From positions 2,976,001-3,040,000 of the forward strand of contig NC_089180.1 in NCBI RefSeq assembly GCF_947507565.1: DNA of 64,000 nucleotides. The letters are read 5' to 3'. The position numbers and the translations under genes were made by a program. Below, piece by piece: positions 19,333 to 29,455 of the stretch. Under the pieces are notes generated by a model, which saw only the letters and a list, made by a program, of their open reading frames with translations, was not told where the DNA came from and searched no databases. How positions within the stretch are numbered: the stretch's first letter is position 1; the number at the start of each line of letters is the position of its first letter. The stretch comes from Oscarella lobularis (Eukaryota; Porifera; Homoscleromorpha; Homosclerophorida; Oscarellidae).

Positions 19333-20696
19333 ATGGACCTCGAGCAGCTTGTGAACGAAGAGGACATGGAAGAGTTGGTGGCCAGCGGGCTCTCGCACAG
19401 AGGTATAAGTGAAATTTTATGCGACCGATTTCCGGGCCACCGAGGTCTAAGCGAGCGGAGCGTCAGACGCTACTGTGAAAAGTACGACATACACTGGACA
19501 TCTTCAGTAGAAACGTCTGAACTTGATCGAGCAGTCTCACAAGCCGTGGACAAGGCAAGGTGGCGAGAATAAGACGTTGGTAGTGTGAACTCTGTTTCTA
19601 TAGCTTGGCCCTACCTATGGACGAAAGACCATGAAAGGCTATTTGTCCTCTCATCATGGGTGGACTGGAATAGGCGAGAAGCGTGTGGGAAGAGCTCTTC
19701 AACGAGTGGCTCCCGAGTATCACGAAGAACGGCAGCAAACTGCTGCAAGACGAGCCAATCCTGTCCCGTACAGTGCTGAATACTTTGGCCACAAGCTTCA
19801 CGTGGATCAAAACGAGAAGCTTACTATGTATGGTGTCACCCATGTGGCAGCCATTGACGGATTCAGCGGTTGCATAGTGCAAACTGCCACGATGCCCATG
19901 AAGAACAATTATGTTATTTACGACCAGCTATTGAAGCCAATTTTGCTTCAATACGGCGTGTGGGATCAACTCAGGGTTGATCATGGGCTGGAATTTGTAC
20001 TCATGCTTTATGTTCAAGAGCAGTTGGAGGTTTTTCGATCAAATAGACAACGACAGTGCTTTGTCCAGTCTGATTCGAAGCATGTATGTCCAGTATAATG
20101 CATTTCTTGTGCTAACCCTGATTTGATCGTTTTGCAGAATCACCCTATTGAAAGAATTTGGGGTGAAGTTAACCAAAGAGTTAACTTTCCCATAAAAGCT
20201 GGCTTGAACGATTTAGTCGATAAGGAAATTCTCGACCTTAACGACGAAATTTCAAAGTTTTCAGTGTCTGCCGTGGCCATTGAAATCAGCAGGGTGGGTA
20301 TGACGTCATTTGTCGAAGCTTGGAATGCCCATCCTATTTCAGGTAACTTGCTTGATAATGTTATTAATAATTTAATTGACCATATTTCTCTCAGGCAAAG
20401 GAATTCCCAATATTTTAAAGACGCACAGCAACGTGGGAGAAATCAATCCAACGAACGTACCAAGCTTGCAGGACGCGGTGCAAGGATACGAAGCCGGTGG
20501 TGGGCGGTTGACAGGCCCTCATTCCTTTGGAACCGACATTCTTCGCGACAGTCCTCTGAAAGCGTCGGAGCGAAATATCGAATTCCACCAGCGGTATGAC
20601 GCGGAGGACATTTTTTCAAAGGTCGTGAATGGCCAATACGACTTAATGCAACAGGCAGTGGTTTTTTATGACAGACTCACTAGGAGTTTACTGTAA
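19333..20696 (+). CDS. IS3EU-like integrase/transposase, four exons
   Basis: Exons 19333-19554, 19604-20083, 20138-20342 and 20395-20696 total 1209 nt, 402 residues. The first intron (19555-19603) is GC-AG with the donor AAG|GCAAGG; the others are GT-AG, 52-54 bp. Residues about 10-60 form an HTH (LSHRGISEILCDRF ... GLSERSVRRYCEKY). The rve-type core has AIDGFSG (Asp 159), RVDHGLEF (Asp 200) and ERIWGEVNQ (Glu 239), a D-D-about 38-E arrangement, plus the family marks EYFGHKLHVDQNEKL and YGVWDQ. The C-terminus (SGKGIPN, EDIFSKVVNGQYD) also fits. Such integrase-core genes are frequent in cnidarian and lancelet genomes and resemble IS3EU elements. All exons are open. No terminal repeats were found. 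The neighbour in the opposite direction is the RING gene. Confidence 0.8.
19555..19603 (+). other. GC-AG intron
   Basis: The frame would end at a TAA at 19570-19572 if unspliced. Removing 49 bases from GCAAGG to TATAG joins AVSQAVDK to LGPTYGRKTMKGY and restores the family block. No GT donor gives the right phase. Confidence 0.7.
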
Positions 20697-20734
20697 CTAA
20701 TCGAAGTTTATTTTTAGTTAATTAGATTAGAGGT

Positions 20735-20830
20735 TGGGCGTAGAGTCACGGATTAAAATTCAGAACATACCACTACACTATCGCACGCTAGCCAAAGGGT
20801 TTGAAACCATGGAAATTAATGATCTAACCG
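20735..20830 (-). other. possible tRNA-derived SINE remnant
   Basis: On the minus strand TAGTGTAGTGGTATGTT resembles a tRNA A box (D arm), and GTGACTCTACGCCCAACCT follows, but no proper B box or cloverleaf can be drawn. At best a decayed tRNA-like sequence. Confidence 0.2.
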
Positions 20831-21572
20831 AATTAAACCATTAGAACGGAGTCAAGCTAGCGCGCTAGCCACCAAATATACGCGTCCTCCCTTTTACGTC
20901 TCCATTCGAGCTCGATCGGATCATCGCGCGAGCGCGTTCGATGACTTCATGCGACTGACGCTCGCAGCTTCGATCTCGGCGCGGCAAACCAGCGACGCAG
21001 AGATAGAGCGAGTCGGGGGTCACCTCGATCGCCGTGATCGCCGCGATCGCCGTGATCGCCGCGATCGCCGCGTGAGTTCCGCAGGGAAGAGTGTCCGTGG
21101 CCGATGGCAAGGCTCAAGCTGAAGCGACTTGATCTCGATCGGGGGAGGAGCGAAAAGACGAACTGATACAGTAGACTCTTTGCTCCTTCAAGAATGCGAC
21201 CACGACGCGCTATACCGCTCTCATTCGTCCCATGCTTTTTTCTCCTCCTCCAAGTCCCATCAACGATCAGCGCCGCGGGCTCGTCGAAGCTTTGTCTAAA
21301 TCCGGTACAGTACCATGTGTCGATTGACAATTAATTAAAATTCGCAGAGTGTCTCTTATCAGTCTGTCGCTTTTTTCGACGAGAGCAATCTGTATGAGAA
21401 ACGAGCTTGGTGCTCAACGGCAGTCAAAGCAAAGGCTATATCTTATTGGTTTTGAATTTTATCTGATTGCCATAGCGACGGAAGATGATGACAATCGAAG
21501 AACTATCAAAGAATGTCAGAAAAGTCATCACGTCTGAGGAAGAAATAAGAACACCAATTTCGAAGGACAATT
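20831..21572. other. no supported gene; GATCGCCG repeat
   Basis: It contains a 14-bp palindrome GCTAGCGCGCTAGC near 20857 and a 9-bp GATCGCCGT/GATCGCCGC repeat at 21027-21072. A frame just before 21573 (KMMTIEELSKNVRKVITSEE) looks coding-like for about 38 codons and ends at a GTACGT donor, but cannot be linked to any exon. Confidence 0.4.
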
Positions 21573-22150
21573 CTCGGCACCTTCTGGAGGACAGGTACGT
21601 AAAACATATGGTTGTGTCCTAACTACCGTGCCACTGCATTAGGTCATGGGGTCCTGAGCAAGACCTCGTGATAAAAAACTGCTCGTCGGGGTCCTGAGCA
21701 TGACCTCGTGATGAAAAACTGCTCGTTGGGGTCCTGGGCATGACCCTGTCAAAAAACTGCCCGCGCATGAAACCAGAAACACTGTGCAATTTTTTTTATT
21801 TTATTAAATAAAGCACTTGTCCCTTCCCTTACAAACTGGAGCAGTTTTTGATCACGGGGTCATGCTCAGGACCCCGACAAGCAGTTTTTGATTACAGGGT
21901 CGTGCTCAGGACCCCGACAAGCAGTTTTTTACTGACAGGGTCATGCTCAGGACGCCAAAACCTAAGAAACTTCATTACCAATATATTAACTAGTCATTCT
22001 ATTAACTATTGCCTACCAAAAGCCATCACGAAGAATAAGGATACCATGCAGTGCCATTATGGATCGTTTTCTTGTTCCGACGCCCCCTCTTGACCTCTTC
22101 CTCCATTTATTTCTCATTCTGAAATTCAGACTTCAACTCAATGTGTGTGG
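21573..22150 (+). repeat. interspersed repeat family R1, copy 2, with inverted minisatellite arms
   Basis: It matches 16744-17130. From 21650 to 21760, roughly 45-bp units GGGGTCCTGAGCATGACC plus AAAAAACTGC repeat in direct orientation; from 21842 to 21955 the same units occur inverted, so the copy can fold back on itself around an AT-rich centre. Confidence 0.7.
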
Positions 22151-22883
22151 GTGGGTGGGTAGTCTTCACTCTTACTTTGCTTCATACATAAGTCCTTTTC
22201 TATGAATGAGAACGTTCATGCGGATGCGGAGTCCAATGTCGTAAACTGCAACGAAAAAAGAGACTGAATCACGAGAGTCATCGATTAGAGACAGTTCAGT
22301 CTGGCGTCGATGACGAAAGAGGGCCGAGATTCCGACACAAGGAAGGTGTTCAAGCAAAAATGGACGATGAATCGAGGCCGTCCTTCACTAGGAAATCGCA
22401 TTGCCTCGCAGCCTAGAGAAAAAGACAATTCTTTGAGCCTACCCCAACGCCGCCGTATCTGGGCCTCCAGTGCGTTGCAGAAGACCCCGTTTCCTTTCGA
22501 CAGTAGCCAAAATACACGAGCGAAGCCGACCAACGACGAAACTAGAACGGCTCGCTAAAGCGCGTTAGACGGAAGCACTAGGTACCAACCAAACTTCTAA
22601 ACTTCTAACCTATGCGGCATAGCACTTGTCTTTCTTATTTGTACACAGGTTTTTTAGGTTGGCCGGAAAATCCACGGACCATGGAGGCATCTTTCCAAAT
22701 CTATCTTGTGAACAGAAGGAGACGAGTTAACCGTGATATCTATGCTACGTTTTAGCGGTTTTACGTTTTGATGACGTCTGCAAATGTTTTTTCAAGGACA
22801 ATTGTCCTTTAAGCGGTGAGCACGAGGCATGGAGAATCGTTGGCCCAGTCGCGCCTCAGTGGATGGATACTTTGATACAATGA
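22151..22883. other. no supported gene
   Basis: Overlapping short frames on both strands near 22172-22560 mirror each other and carry no domain. No other signal. Confidence 0.4.
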
Positions 22884-22990
22884 TACTTTGGTCGACACGG
22901 CATACCTGAGACTGTGATTAGCGACAACGGACCTCAGTTCGACAGCCGTGAGTTCAGGAGTTTTGCAAAGGAATGGGGGAAAACCGAGAG
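22884..22990 (+). pseudogene. Ty3/gypsy integrase fragment
   Basis: About 33 codons: [20 protein letters not shown] then [12 protein letters not shown], the second catalytic Asp region of gypsy integrases. Nothing else of the element is attached. Confidence 0.7.
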
Positions 22991-23060
22991 CGATCGAATC
23001 TGGCCTGAAGACAAGCTCCTCACGGTGGCATCATTTCCTTTCTTTATTCATGCATCGATA

Positions 23061-23311
23061 GCGCTTTCGACATAAACGATGCCATTTACTCAGACAAGGC
23101 AACGCTCGTCGCGCTTTTGTCTCGCGTGCGTTCATAAGGAAAGGAGGGCCGAAAGCTTCTTCCGCTGTCCTGAAAAGCTTTTTCTTGAGCGTTCATCAAA
23201 TAGAACCCTGGAGGAAGTTTTCTGGGTAAAATGTCCTTTCCTACACGCACGCGACATAAAAGCGCGCGACGAGCGTTGCCTTGCCTGAGAAAACGTTTAT
23301 GTCGAAAACGC
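23061..23311. mobile_element. foldback MITE, 251 bp
   Basis: The arms, about 85 bp each (23061-23152 and 23225-23311), are inverse copies: both begin GCGNTTTCGACATAAACG and share CAAGGCAACGCTCGTCGCGC and GGAAAGGA, with one 5-bp difference and small gaps. About 70 bp separate the arms. No transposase. The flanks show no clear target duplication. Confidence 0.8.
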
Positions 23312-24029
23312 AAACGTTCGTTGTGATTGGAAAGAGCGGTTTGTTTAGGATGTGTGTCACTATTGTTTTGCAGTGAGAGTTAGGTAATTCGTTTCGTATT
23401 GAGCTAGAAAAAGCGCCGAAAGAGATCGAAGCTATTGTCGCGAATACGGCGAATTTCGGTATCGGAGAAAGCGCGATAGTTGATCACAGAGTAAAACATT
23501 TACTTGAAGTTCTATAGCCTTATTCTAAAGACAAACGTCTTCATTTGAGTTATTGTCGTATTCGAACGAACAACTAGGACTGGGCAGAATTTCTCTAGCA
23601 AGGAACGTCTCCTTCTTCTAACACGACTTCATTAAGGATGTTTCATTTACAAACGATTTCGCATCAAGAAAGCAATAGAGAACGACATGAATAATTGCCG
23701 TACAAGAAAAAGCAAAATAAAGAATGGTGGCACGCTTTTGAGTCGCTTAATTTCTCCAGTCCCTATTTGGCTAATGCTTTTGCTCAGAAAAACACCTTTT
23801 TTATTGGAACATGCAGAACAAATCGAAACGGAGTGCCAGATGAGGTTACAGGAGTCTTTCGGAGATAAGAAACATTAAGAGGAGAATCATTTGGAGCAGA
23901 TGAAAGAGGTCAGGCAATTATACCTAAAATCCACTGCATGACGTCTTTACCACTGTTGAGCGCCGCCAACCCGAAGGCACACGTAAAGATATCACCTGTC
24001 CTGTAGCCATAAAGCTTTACAACAGTTTC
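23312..24029. other. no supported gene
   Basis: A 63-codon frame (23687-23878) and weakly coding-looking stretches only. It could be the 5' part of the repeated unit at 24030-24640. Confidence 0.35.
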
Positions 24030-24640
24030 ATGGGGGAGTTTTGGAAAAACGTCACACTCAGATCATGTGGCTCATTTTAGAACGACATCTGACAGGCTAC
24101 AGAACTGATCGTGGCCTTTGGCAAGACGTCGTTTACATTGAAAGAAAAGGAAGCATTGTCAAATTTGATATTTCCGCCTGTTGTCGATATCTTTTCAGCG
24201 CATATTTGCAGAAAATAGCCGTCAAGATTGCTAGGGTAGAGATAAAGTCAATCTACGAAAGTGATAAGCGGTACGTAATTTTCTGATGTTACTCGCTTCA
24301 GGATCGCAGCCATGGCTATGCATCTGTCTAAAAGAGAAGTTAATCGAAGTCGCTCTAAGAAAAGGAAAAAAAATTGTGGGAGAGAAAGTCGAACCGCTCG
24401 CACCTGCAAGCTATCGCACTTTCAGATAGAATAAGACGATTTCATCCTATTCTGTCCAAACAATTAGGCAGCTGTAGTCAGCCGTCATGATCAGATGCTC
24501 TATCTGCATCTTGATCCGAGTGAGAAGAAGGGCTAGACATAGAAAAATTACAAATATTTTTTGCAACGAATGCTACGTTATAAAAGATCTCAATGATGGA
24601 AAATCAAAACTGTATTGCTGGCATATCTACAAATTCGACT
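24030..24640 (+). repeat. repeated unknown gene segment, copy 1
   Basis: It is homologous over about 600 bp to the reverse complement of 56440-57040. The best frame reads IMWLILERHLTGYRTDRGLW, VKFDISACCRYLFSAYLQ and a run to ESDKR, then an intron-like GTACGTAATTT...CAG (about 31 bases) and AMAMHLSKREVNRSRSKKRK. Both copies keep the CCRYLFSAYL or CCRYRFSAYL core and the splice-like junction, so this is probably an old coding unit of an unidentified element. No known domain. Confidence 0.5.
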
Positions 24641-25260
24641 TCTGACCAAATTGCCACAAGAGCACCAGCTACATGCAAGGTAAGTGTTCATAGTAGAGGA
24701 AGAAATGGATAAGGGCAGCTGCTAAAGAAGAGTATCCTGTTAGAACGTCAACAGCGTATTGTCGAAAACGATGCCAGACATGCCAACTGGCCAAAAATGG
24801 TGCTCACCGGCAATCTTAGACAATTACCTGTACGTTGGAGTAGGCGTGATGCACAATAAAAGGACCAAGTGCATTGGTCCAACGCTTAACTTTTGGCACT
24901 GGCAAAGACTCTAAATGGAAAACTCTTTCATGGACAATGGCAAATAACTGCCAACTTTCTTCATTGTGCGGAAAATAGTGGCAGCCGGCGGGCAGGATAG
25001 AAGGACTTTTGCCTAAGTATACACTGTTCATGCATGACAAAAAGGACAACATGGATAAAGACTCCAGCTCTCGGCTTTTCTTCATGGGCAACAGCGTTTT
25101 GGTAACGCCGTAAACGCTTGCTCTCCCAACCTCTTTCGGAAGATTCGAGACACTAGAAAATTGGCGAGCTTCACAATCTTAGACATTCAGCCGCACGAAA
25201 TAAAGCGAAAACAGGGAACGTCAGCCAACGCGTTATTTTACACATTATGGCCAACTACTG
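24641..25260. other. no firmly supported gene
   Basis: A 91-codon minus frame (24816-25091; HERVFHLESLPVPKVKRW, ALGPFIVHHAYS) looks protein-like but matches nothing I recognise. Confidence 0.3.
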
Positions 25261-26235
25261 TTAGCAGGATAAAAGTCGTGTAAGCACGTACGACTTTACA
25301 GGATTGAATGATCCGTCGCACCAGAAGAACTGCTGATCGTCGTTTAAGTGGAAGATGCACTCGTCGTTTGAGTGGAAGATGCACTCGTCGTGATAGACTC
25401 TGACAAGATTTCGACTGTCAAAGTTTTCCATCCGATCTATGTATTCTTTACGGTATTGGACAACGTCAGCCCTTTCATGTCCATCAATGCAAACCCACTT
25501 TTTGTACTTGGTCACGGAGAAGCCCAGACGAGTCATCCATCGGTGGATGTCCCACTGCCACGTTTCCATTCCCAAGAAGAGGGAGGACCTGAGAATTGAC
25601 GTACGCCTGCACGTCGGCTGCGGTGAGGTTGGGTTGACCTTTCCGGACACTGTGACTACGAATGTACTCTGACAGCATTATTTGAAGCTCCGCCTCCAGA
25701 AGTCAAAGGGGCCGTTCCGCTTCTCAGGAACGTCGTCACATTCGGAGTCGTCTTCAGCGGCTATAGCTTTGACCCAACGGCGAACTGTTTGGCCATTAAA
25801 GCCGACGACAGATGCATCCCTTTCACAGGCTTTGATGAGGCCGAGGTGGTCGTTCTTGCTCGCTAAGTAAGCCGCCAGCATTTGACGATTGCTGAGATCG
25901 AGATCAGTGATCCACTGAGCAACGCGACCACGAACGATCTCCATCTCTTCGCGCCATCCTCGAGACTCGTCCGACTCTGGAGGAAAACTGACGTCTGTGC
26001 GTTTCCGACCACGTCCGGCTGTGCGACCGCCTTTCGCTGCGTCTCCACGAGGCTTGAACTTGTACTTCCTGTTTACTCGGTTAATGAATGCAGATGGGCG
26101 AGTAAGTGAAGCACGCTTCGGATGCCTGTCGTTGCGAATCGGAGATTTTGGTTCGCTGCGCGTCGAAGATGACGTGTTGGTGTTTAAAAACACCGGTTGG
26201 AGAGGTGTCGAAGACGACGAAAGCATAAAGGCCAT
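25261..26235 (-). pseudogene. DDE-type transposase of the GHERADVV family, frameshifted (copy 2)
   Basis: From 26235 down the minus strand: a basic N-terminus (RVNRKYKFKPRGDAAKGGR, GRGRKR), a helical block with a WVKAIAAEDD turn, then after a frame change near 25680 LSEYIRSHSVRKGQPNLTAA (HTH-like), another frame change near 25585, WMTRLGFSVTKYKKWVC, DGHERADVVQYRKEYIDRM, and VYHDECIFHSND with the likely first catalytic acid. A 27-bp direct duplication (DECIFHSN / DECIFHLN) follows, and the gene stops before the second and third catalytic residues. The GHERxDVVxYR-HDExxFxxND pattern belongs to a DDE-type family common in fungi and some invertebrates; the superfamily name is uncertain. Confidence 0.6.
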
Positions 26236-27137
26236 TCAAACGAGACGCGACAAAACAAACGTACCCGTACGAAACCCGGATGACTGGCTCGAGACTCCGA
26301 AGGTGCCTCAACTAAACCGTCAAATTTTTTACATCGTAAACTGTAAATTTGGTTTACGCTAACACTGATAAAACCAAATGCGGCTGCAAAATACGTTCGG
26401 AAATGGACATAATCAACCGGGACTTTTTTGCGTTTGGACGTGGGATGCACTGTATGGACAGCTCTTTCATCAAATTCTGCAGTCTCTTGTTGTCTCTCTC
26501 AAGTGCTCTTGTAAAGTCAAAATCTACATTTCCTCCTCCGTCAGTTCCACACCAACCAACAGCTGGCCGTCGCCCCTAAACGCGAAAATGAATTAATGGT
26601 TCAATTAATTTGTCATAAATGAAATACCGAATACAAGTTTAAATTATTTCTATTTGCAATGACGCCAAATTGTCTTCTCTATAGAATATCACGTCTTCCT
26701 TGCGCGTTCCCTGCGTCCCCTTTCATAATACGTGTCAGTCGGCATCTTTCGCCGATTGGAAAGAATCGATTACCGTTTAGAGTTTTCTCCTAGGAACCGT
26801 CAAATCGATTGACGCAATCACTGAATTCGCGGAAGCTGCCTTTACCGAATGCCTATTACTTTGTTGACAATCACACACACGCGATTTCTTCCCAAGAATT
26901 TCTGCAGCTTTCCTGCAGCAAGACATTCTGTTCCTTGAACTCCAAAAGCAAATTCGAGAATTGCGTTACACCACCCTCATTTCTTTCTTAGGATAATCGA
27001 CTTTTTCTACTTTGTCTTTCACCTTTTTATTCGAAGCTTGAAGCTGATTAAAGACAGCGACCTGAAAAAAGAAGCAGGTAAAGGTTTCGCAATCGAAATA
27101 TCTCCTCTTGTCACCCTGACTTACAGCACTTCCACCC
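26236..27137. other. no supported gene
   Basis: Short frames only, including a weak coil-like stretch, DILFLELQKQIRELR, near 26920-26965. Confidence 0.35.
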
Positions 27138-28026
27138 CATAGATAAAAGAGAAAGGGAATAGGCAACTCTCGTAGTCACGTGATACCTTCATATAGAGTT
27201 CGTATGACGATGGTATGGCTGTAAGCGTGTCTCAGTCACTCCCACTCAAGTCCCGTATGCGACCACTCTTCGTTCGAATTGCTACGAGAAGACGCAGCTT
27301 CATTTGCGTCAGACCGCGTTAGTATCGGCGTTAGTGGTTGTGGGAGTTTCAAATCGGTGCTTTGTGTTATTTCCATAGTCACGCTAAAGCTAATATCGTT
27401 TCGTACCCTCAGCACTCTCGCGGAGCTATCTTTGCTACTGCTTTTTGGCTTATACGACGCAAAGAGCAAACTTGTACAGCTCAATGCTGCCTAAAGAAGC
27501 CAAGACCACAAGAGACGGCTCGCAGCATTGCGCAGCGCGTCTGATCGTACCGACTGCTCGCAGTAGACTTCGGAAAGGACAACGATTTGCAGCATAGCAT
27601 GTACCTTAGTCTTTCGCCTAACGCTTGCGCTACTGGTCGAATGTAAAGACTGTGTAGCAGCTGCTGTACTGCGTCGCGAGCGCTTGGAGTTCACATTCAT
27701 TATACAGTCGCAAGTTCACATGCGTAAATAGTGAATTTTGGTATCTTTTGCAGAAGTATGCCTAGACGACTTGCATTATCGAGAAGAAAAGGCGAATATA
27801 ACCAGCAATCGAGAAGCAATAAAAGCAAAGTGTTCACGACGACGAGGAAATGCCACTTAACGTCGGAACACAAACCGACGCCCCGTAGCAGCACATTTAC
27901 TAAATTTGGCGGCGAGAACATCGTTGAGACCCTTGCGGACCGCATCCATCTTCTTGTCCCACGCCTAGCGCATAAAGGTATCACGTGACCACGGGAGTTG
28001 CCTATTCCCTTTCTCTTCTATCTATG
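27138..28026. mobile_element. segment bounded by 56-bp inverted repeats
   Basis: 27138-27193 and 27971-28026 are inverse copies (shared core GAGAAAGGGAATAGGCAACT and TCACGTGATACC). The 889-bp unit between them may be a non-autonomous DNA element. Inside, on the minus strand, a frame starting MNVNSKRSRRSTAAA (27700) could splice over a GTACATG...TTTAG intron to AALSCTSLLFASYKPKSSSK (27487 down to 27236). No domain is recognisable in it. Confidence 0.4.
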
Positions 28027-28410
28027 CTTCCACCTCGTCCTTGTAAACGCGAACTTTCTGCGTATCTTTCGGCAGCAGCCCTTTCTATTGAATAAGTTGA
28101 AACAGTAGAAAACCATATCCACTCCAAGAAATGACATCAAACATTTTGTTGAAGACGTTGCTCTTGTTTCTTATACTTGACCAATTCTTCTTAAAATTTC
28201 TGCAACTGACTTAAACATGTGGAAAATGAATCAGAATCAGTGATTGACAAAGAGGAGCATAGCGATCATTCATACAACAAAAAATGATAGTTGACAATGA
28301 CAATGCCACGGACAAAATTGATGATAATGATACCGCTAAAGCGACATAAGACAGCGGCTAAAAAGCCCCGGCTAAAAAAAGCAAACGTGCGAGTCGTACC
28401 CGCACAAGTG

Positions 28411-28810
28411 TACCGTTTCCACCGGACTACTCCACCGTTTCCGAATTCGTTTCTGCTTCAAATGGGGCGCAAGCGAGAATCGATAGTAGGAGACGGAAAC
28501 TGCTACTTTCGAACAGTGTTGAAAGCAGCATTTTGAACAGAAGATGGCCATTTGGCACTTCGGTTACAGATTGTTAATTTAATTCTGTTGTTGAAATGTA
28601 CTGCTGCAACATGGACTATAAAGCTCACATTTCAAAGCTACGACAAGAAGGTGCTTGGGCAACCCAAGCTGAAATCCACGCAACTGCAATACTTTTTCAA
28701 ATTGACGTCAGTATATTTACATGGATGGGTAAAGAGTGGACGTGGAATACATACAAACCGAAGTTTGATATAATTGTTTCGGCGCTAATTAGGCTGTCCG
28801 TTAACAGAAT
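28411..28810 (+). pseudogene. OTU-type cysteine protease fragment
   Basis: A plus-strand frame reads RFHRTTPPFPNSFLLQMG and IVGDGNCYFRTVL, the OTU catalytic Asp-Gly-Asn-Cys motif, then an in-frame TGA (28534-28536), TEDGHLALRLQIVNL, and after a frame change RQEGAWATQAEIHATAILFQ and DVSIFTWMGKEWTW, as in OTU domains found in invertebrate transposons and Helentrons. The catalytic His region is not clear. The stop and frameshift make it a pseudogene. A minus-strand Helitron helicase piece follows at once, so an element origin is likely. Confidence 0.6.
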
Positions 28811-28907
28811 AGAGATACAACATTATTGAAACTACTGAAAAGACAGACTCCGTACGTTCGGCTAGTTTCGCTAAGCGTCGATATTCTCTTGAACGTAGTT
28901 TATAACT

Positions 28908-29075
28908 TTAGAACTTGTTTAAATGAGCAATACGCTCAAAATCTAAGCTTTGAATTAGGCAGTCATCTAAATTACGCACTTGAGATAACGCAACGTACGT
29001 AATTCCCGGTGCAAAATTTCGCTGCCCTATATTGATTACGGGCTTTTGAAGAGTGACAAGTCCCTGCTGCCGTCG
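28908..29075 (-). pseudogene. PIF1-like helicase C-terminal fragment
   Basis: Minus codons LQKPVINIGQRNFAPGITYV then ALSQVRNLDDCLIQSLDFER are the motif VI region of PIF1-type helicases from Helitron-like elements. It is cut on both sides; a plus-strand RT fragment begins at 29104. Confidence 0.65.
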
Positions 29076-29103
29076 CCCCGCTTTTGGCTGGTGCAATGCT
29101 GAT

Positions 29104-29455
29104 CGCACTCAAGAAGGGTATTTCGTATGTCCGACCGATAGCGGTTGGAAATAGTTTTTGGCGTCTCGTCGCTAAAGCAGCAGCATCGGTGCTTGAGAGC
29201 AAGATTGCTTCGAAAATGTCACCATATTAGTTTGGAGTGTGCACGCCGAGCGGGACCAACGTGATTGTTAATCTTAGTCAGCTTGTACTCCGAAACCATT
29301 CGAGTTGCTGAGCTTTCCCCCGACTGTCCTTCCGCGGAATGCTCCGAAACTTCGTTAACGCCATTCCGGATGATGTAGACGTTTCTGTTCCCTCGTTGTA
29401 CTTCGAGACGCGACGATCGTCTGGAACTGAGTTCCACGGAAGCCAGCACGTTTGG
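29104..29455 (+). pseudogene. reverse-transcriptase fragment of a non-LTR-like element
   Basis: The plus frame reads VRPIAVGNSFWRLVAKAAAS, KIASKMSPY, a stop (29226-29228), FGVCTPSGTNVIVN, another stop, then MLRNFVNAIPDD and VPSLYFETR. The RPIAVG-xxxRLVAK and GVxxPxG blocks are diagnostic of a family of non-LTR-type RTs in marine invertebrates. The C-terminal tail of the same family is at 36268-36679. Two in-frame stops. Confidence 0.6.

Noticed and set aside
20735-20830. Functional tRNA gene
   Set aside because: No B box, anticodon stem or acceptor pairing could be drawn.
16744-22150. LTRs of one retroelement enclosing the RING/integrase genes
   Set aside because: The flanking copies lack TG...CA ends, primer-binding site and polypurine tract, differ in length, and the genes between them have introns.
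28972-29202. 76-codon minus ORF as more PIF1 helicase
   Set aside because: Beyond about 29104 the coding strand is plus (RPIAVGNSFWRLVAK); the minus frame there is its mirror.
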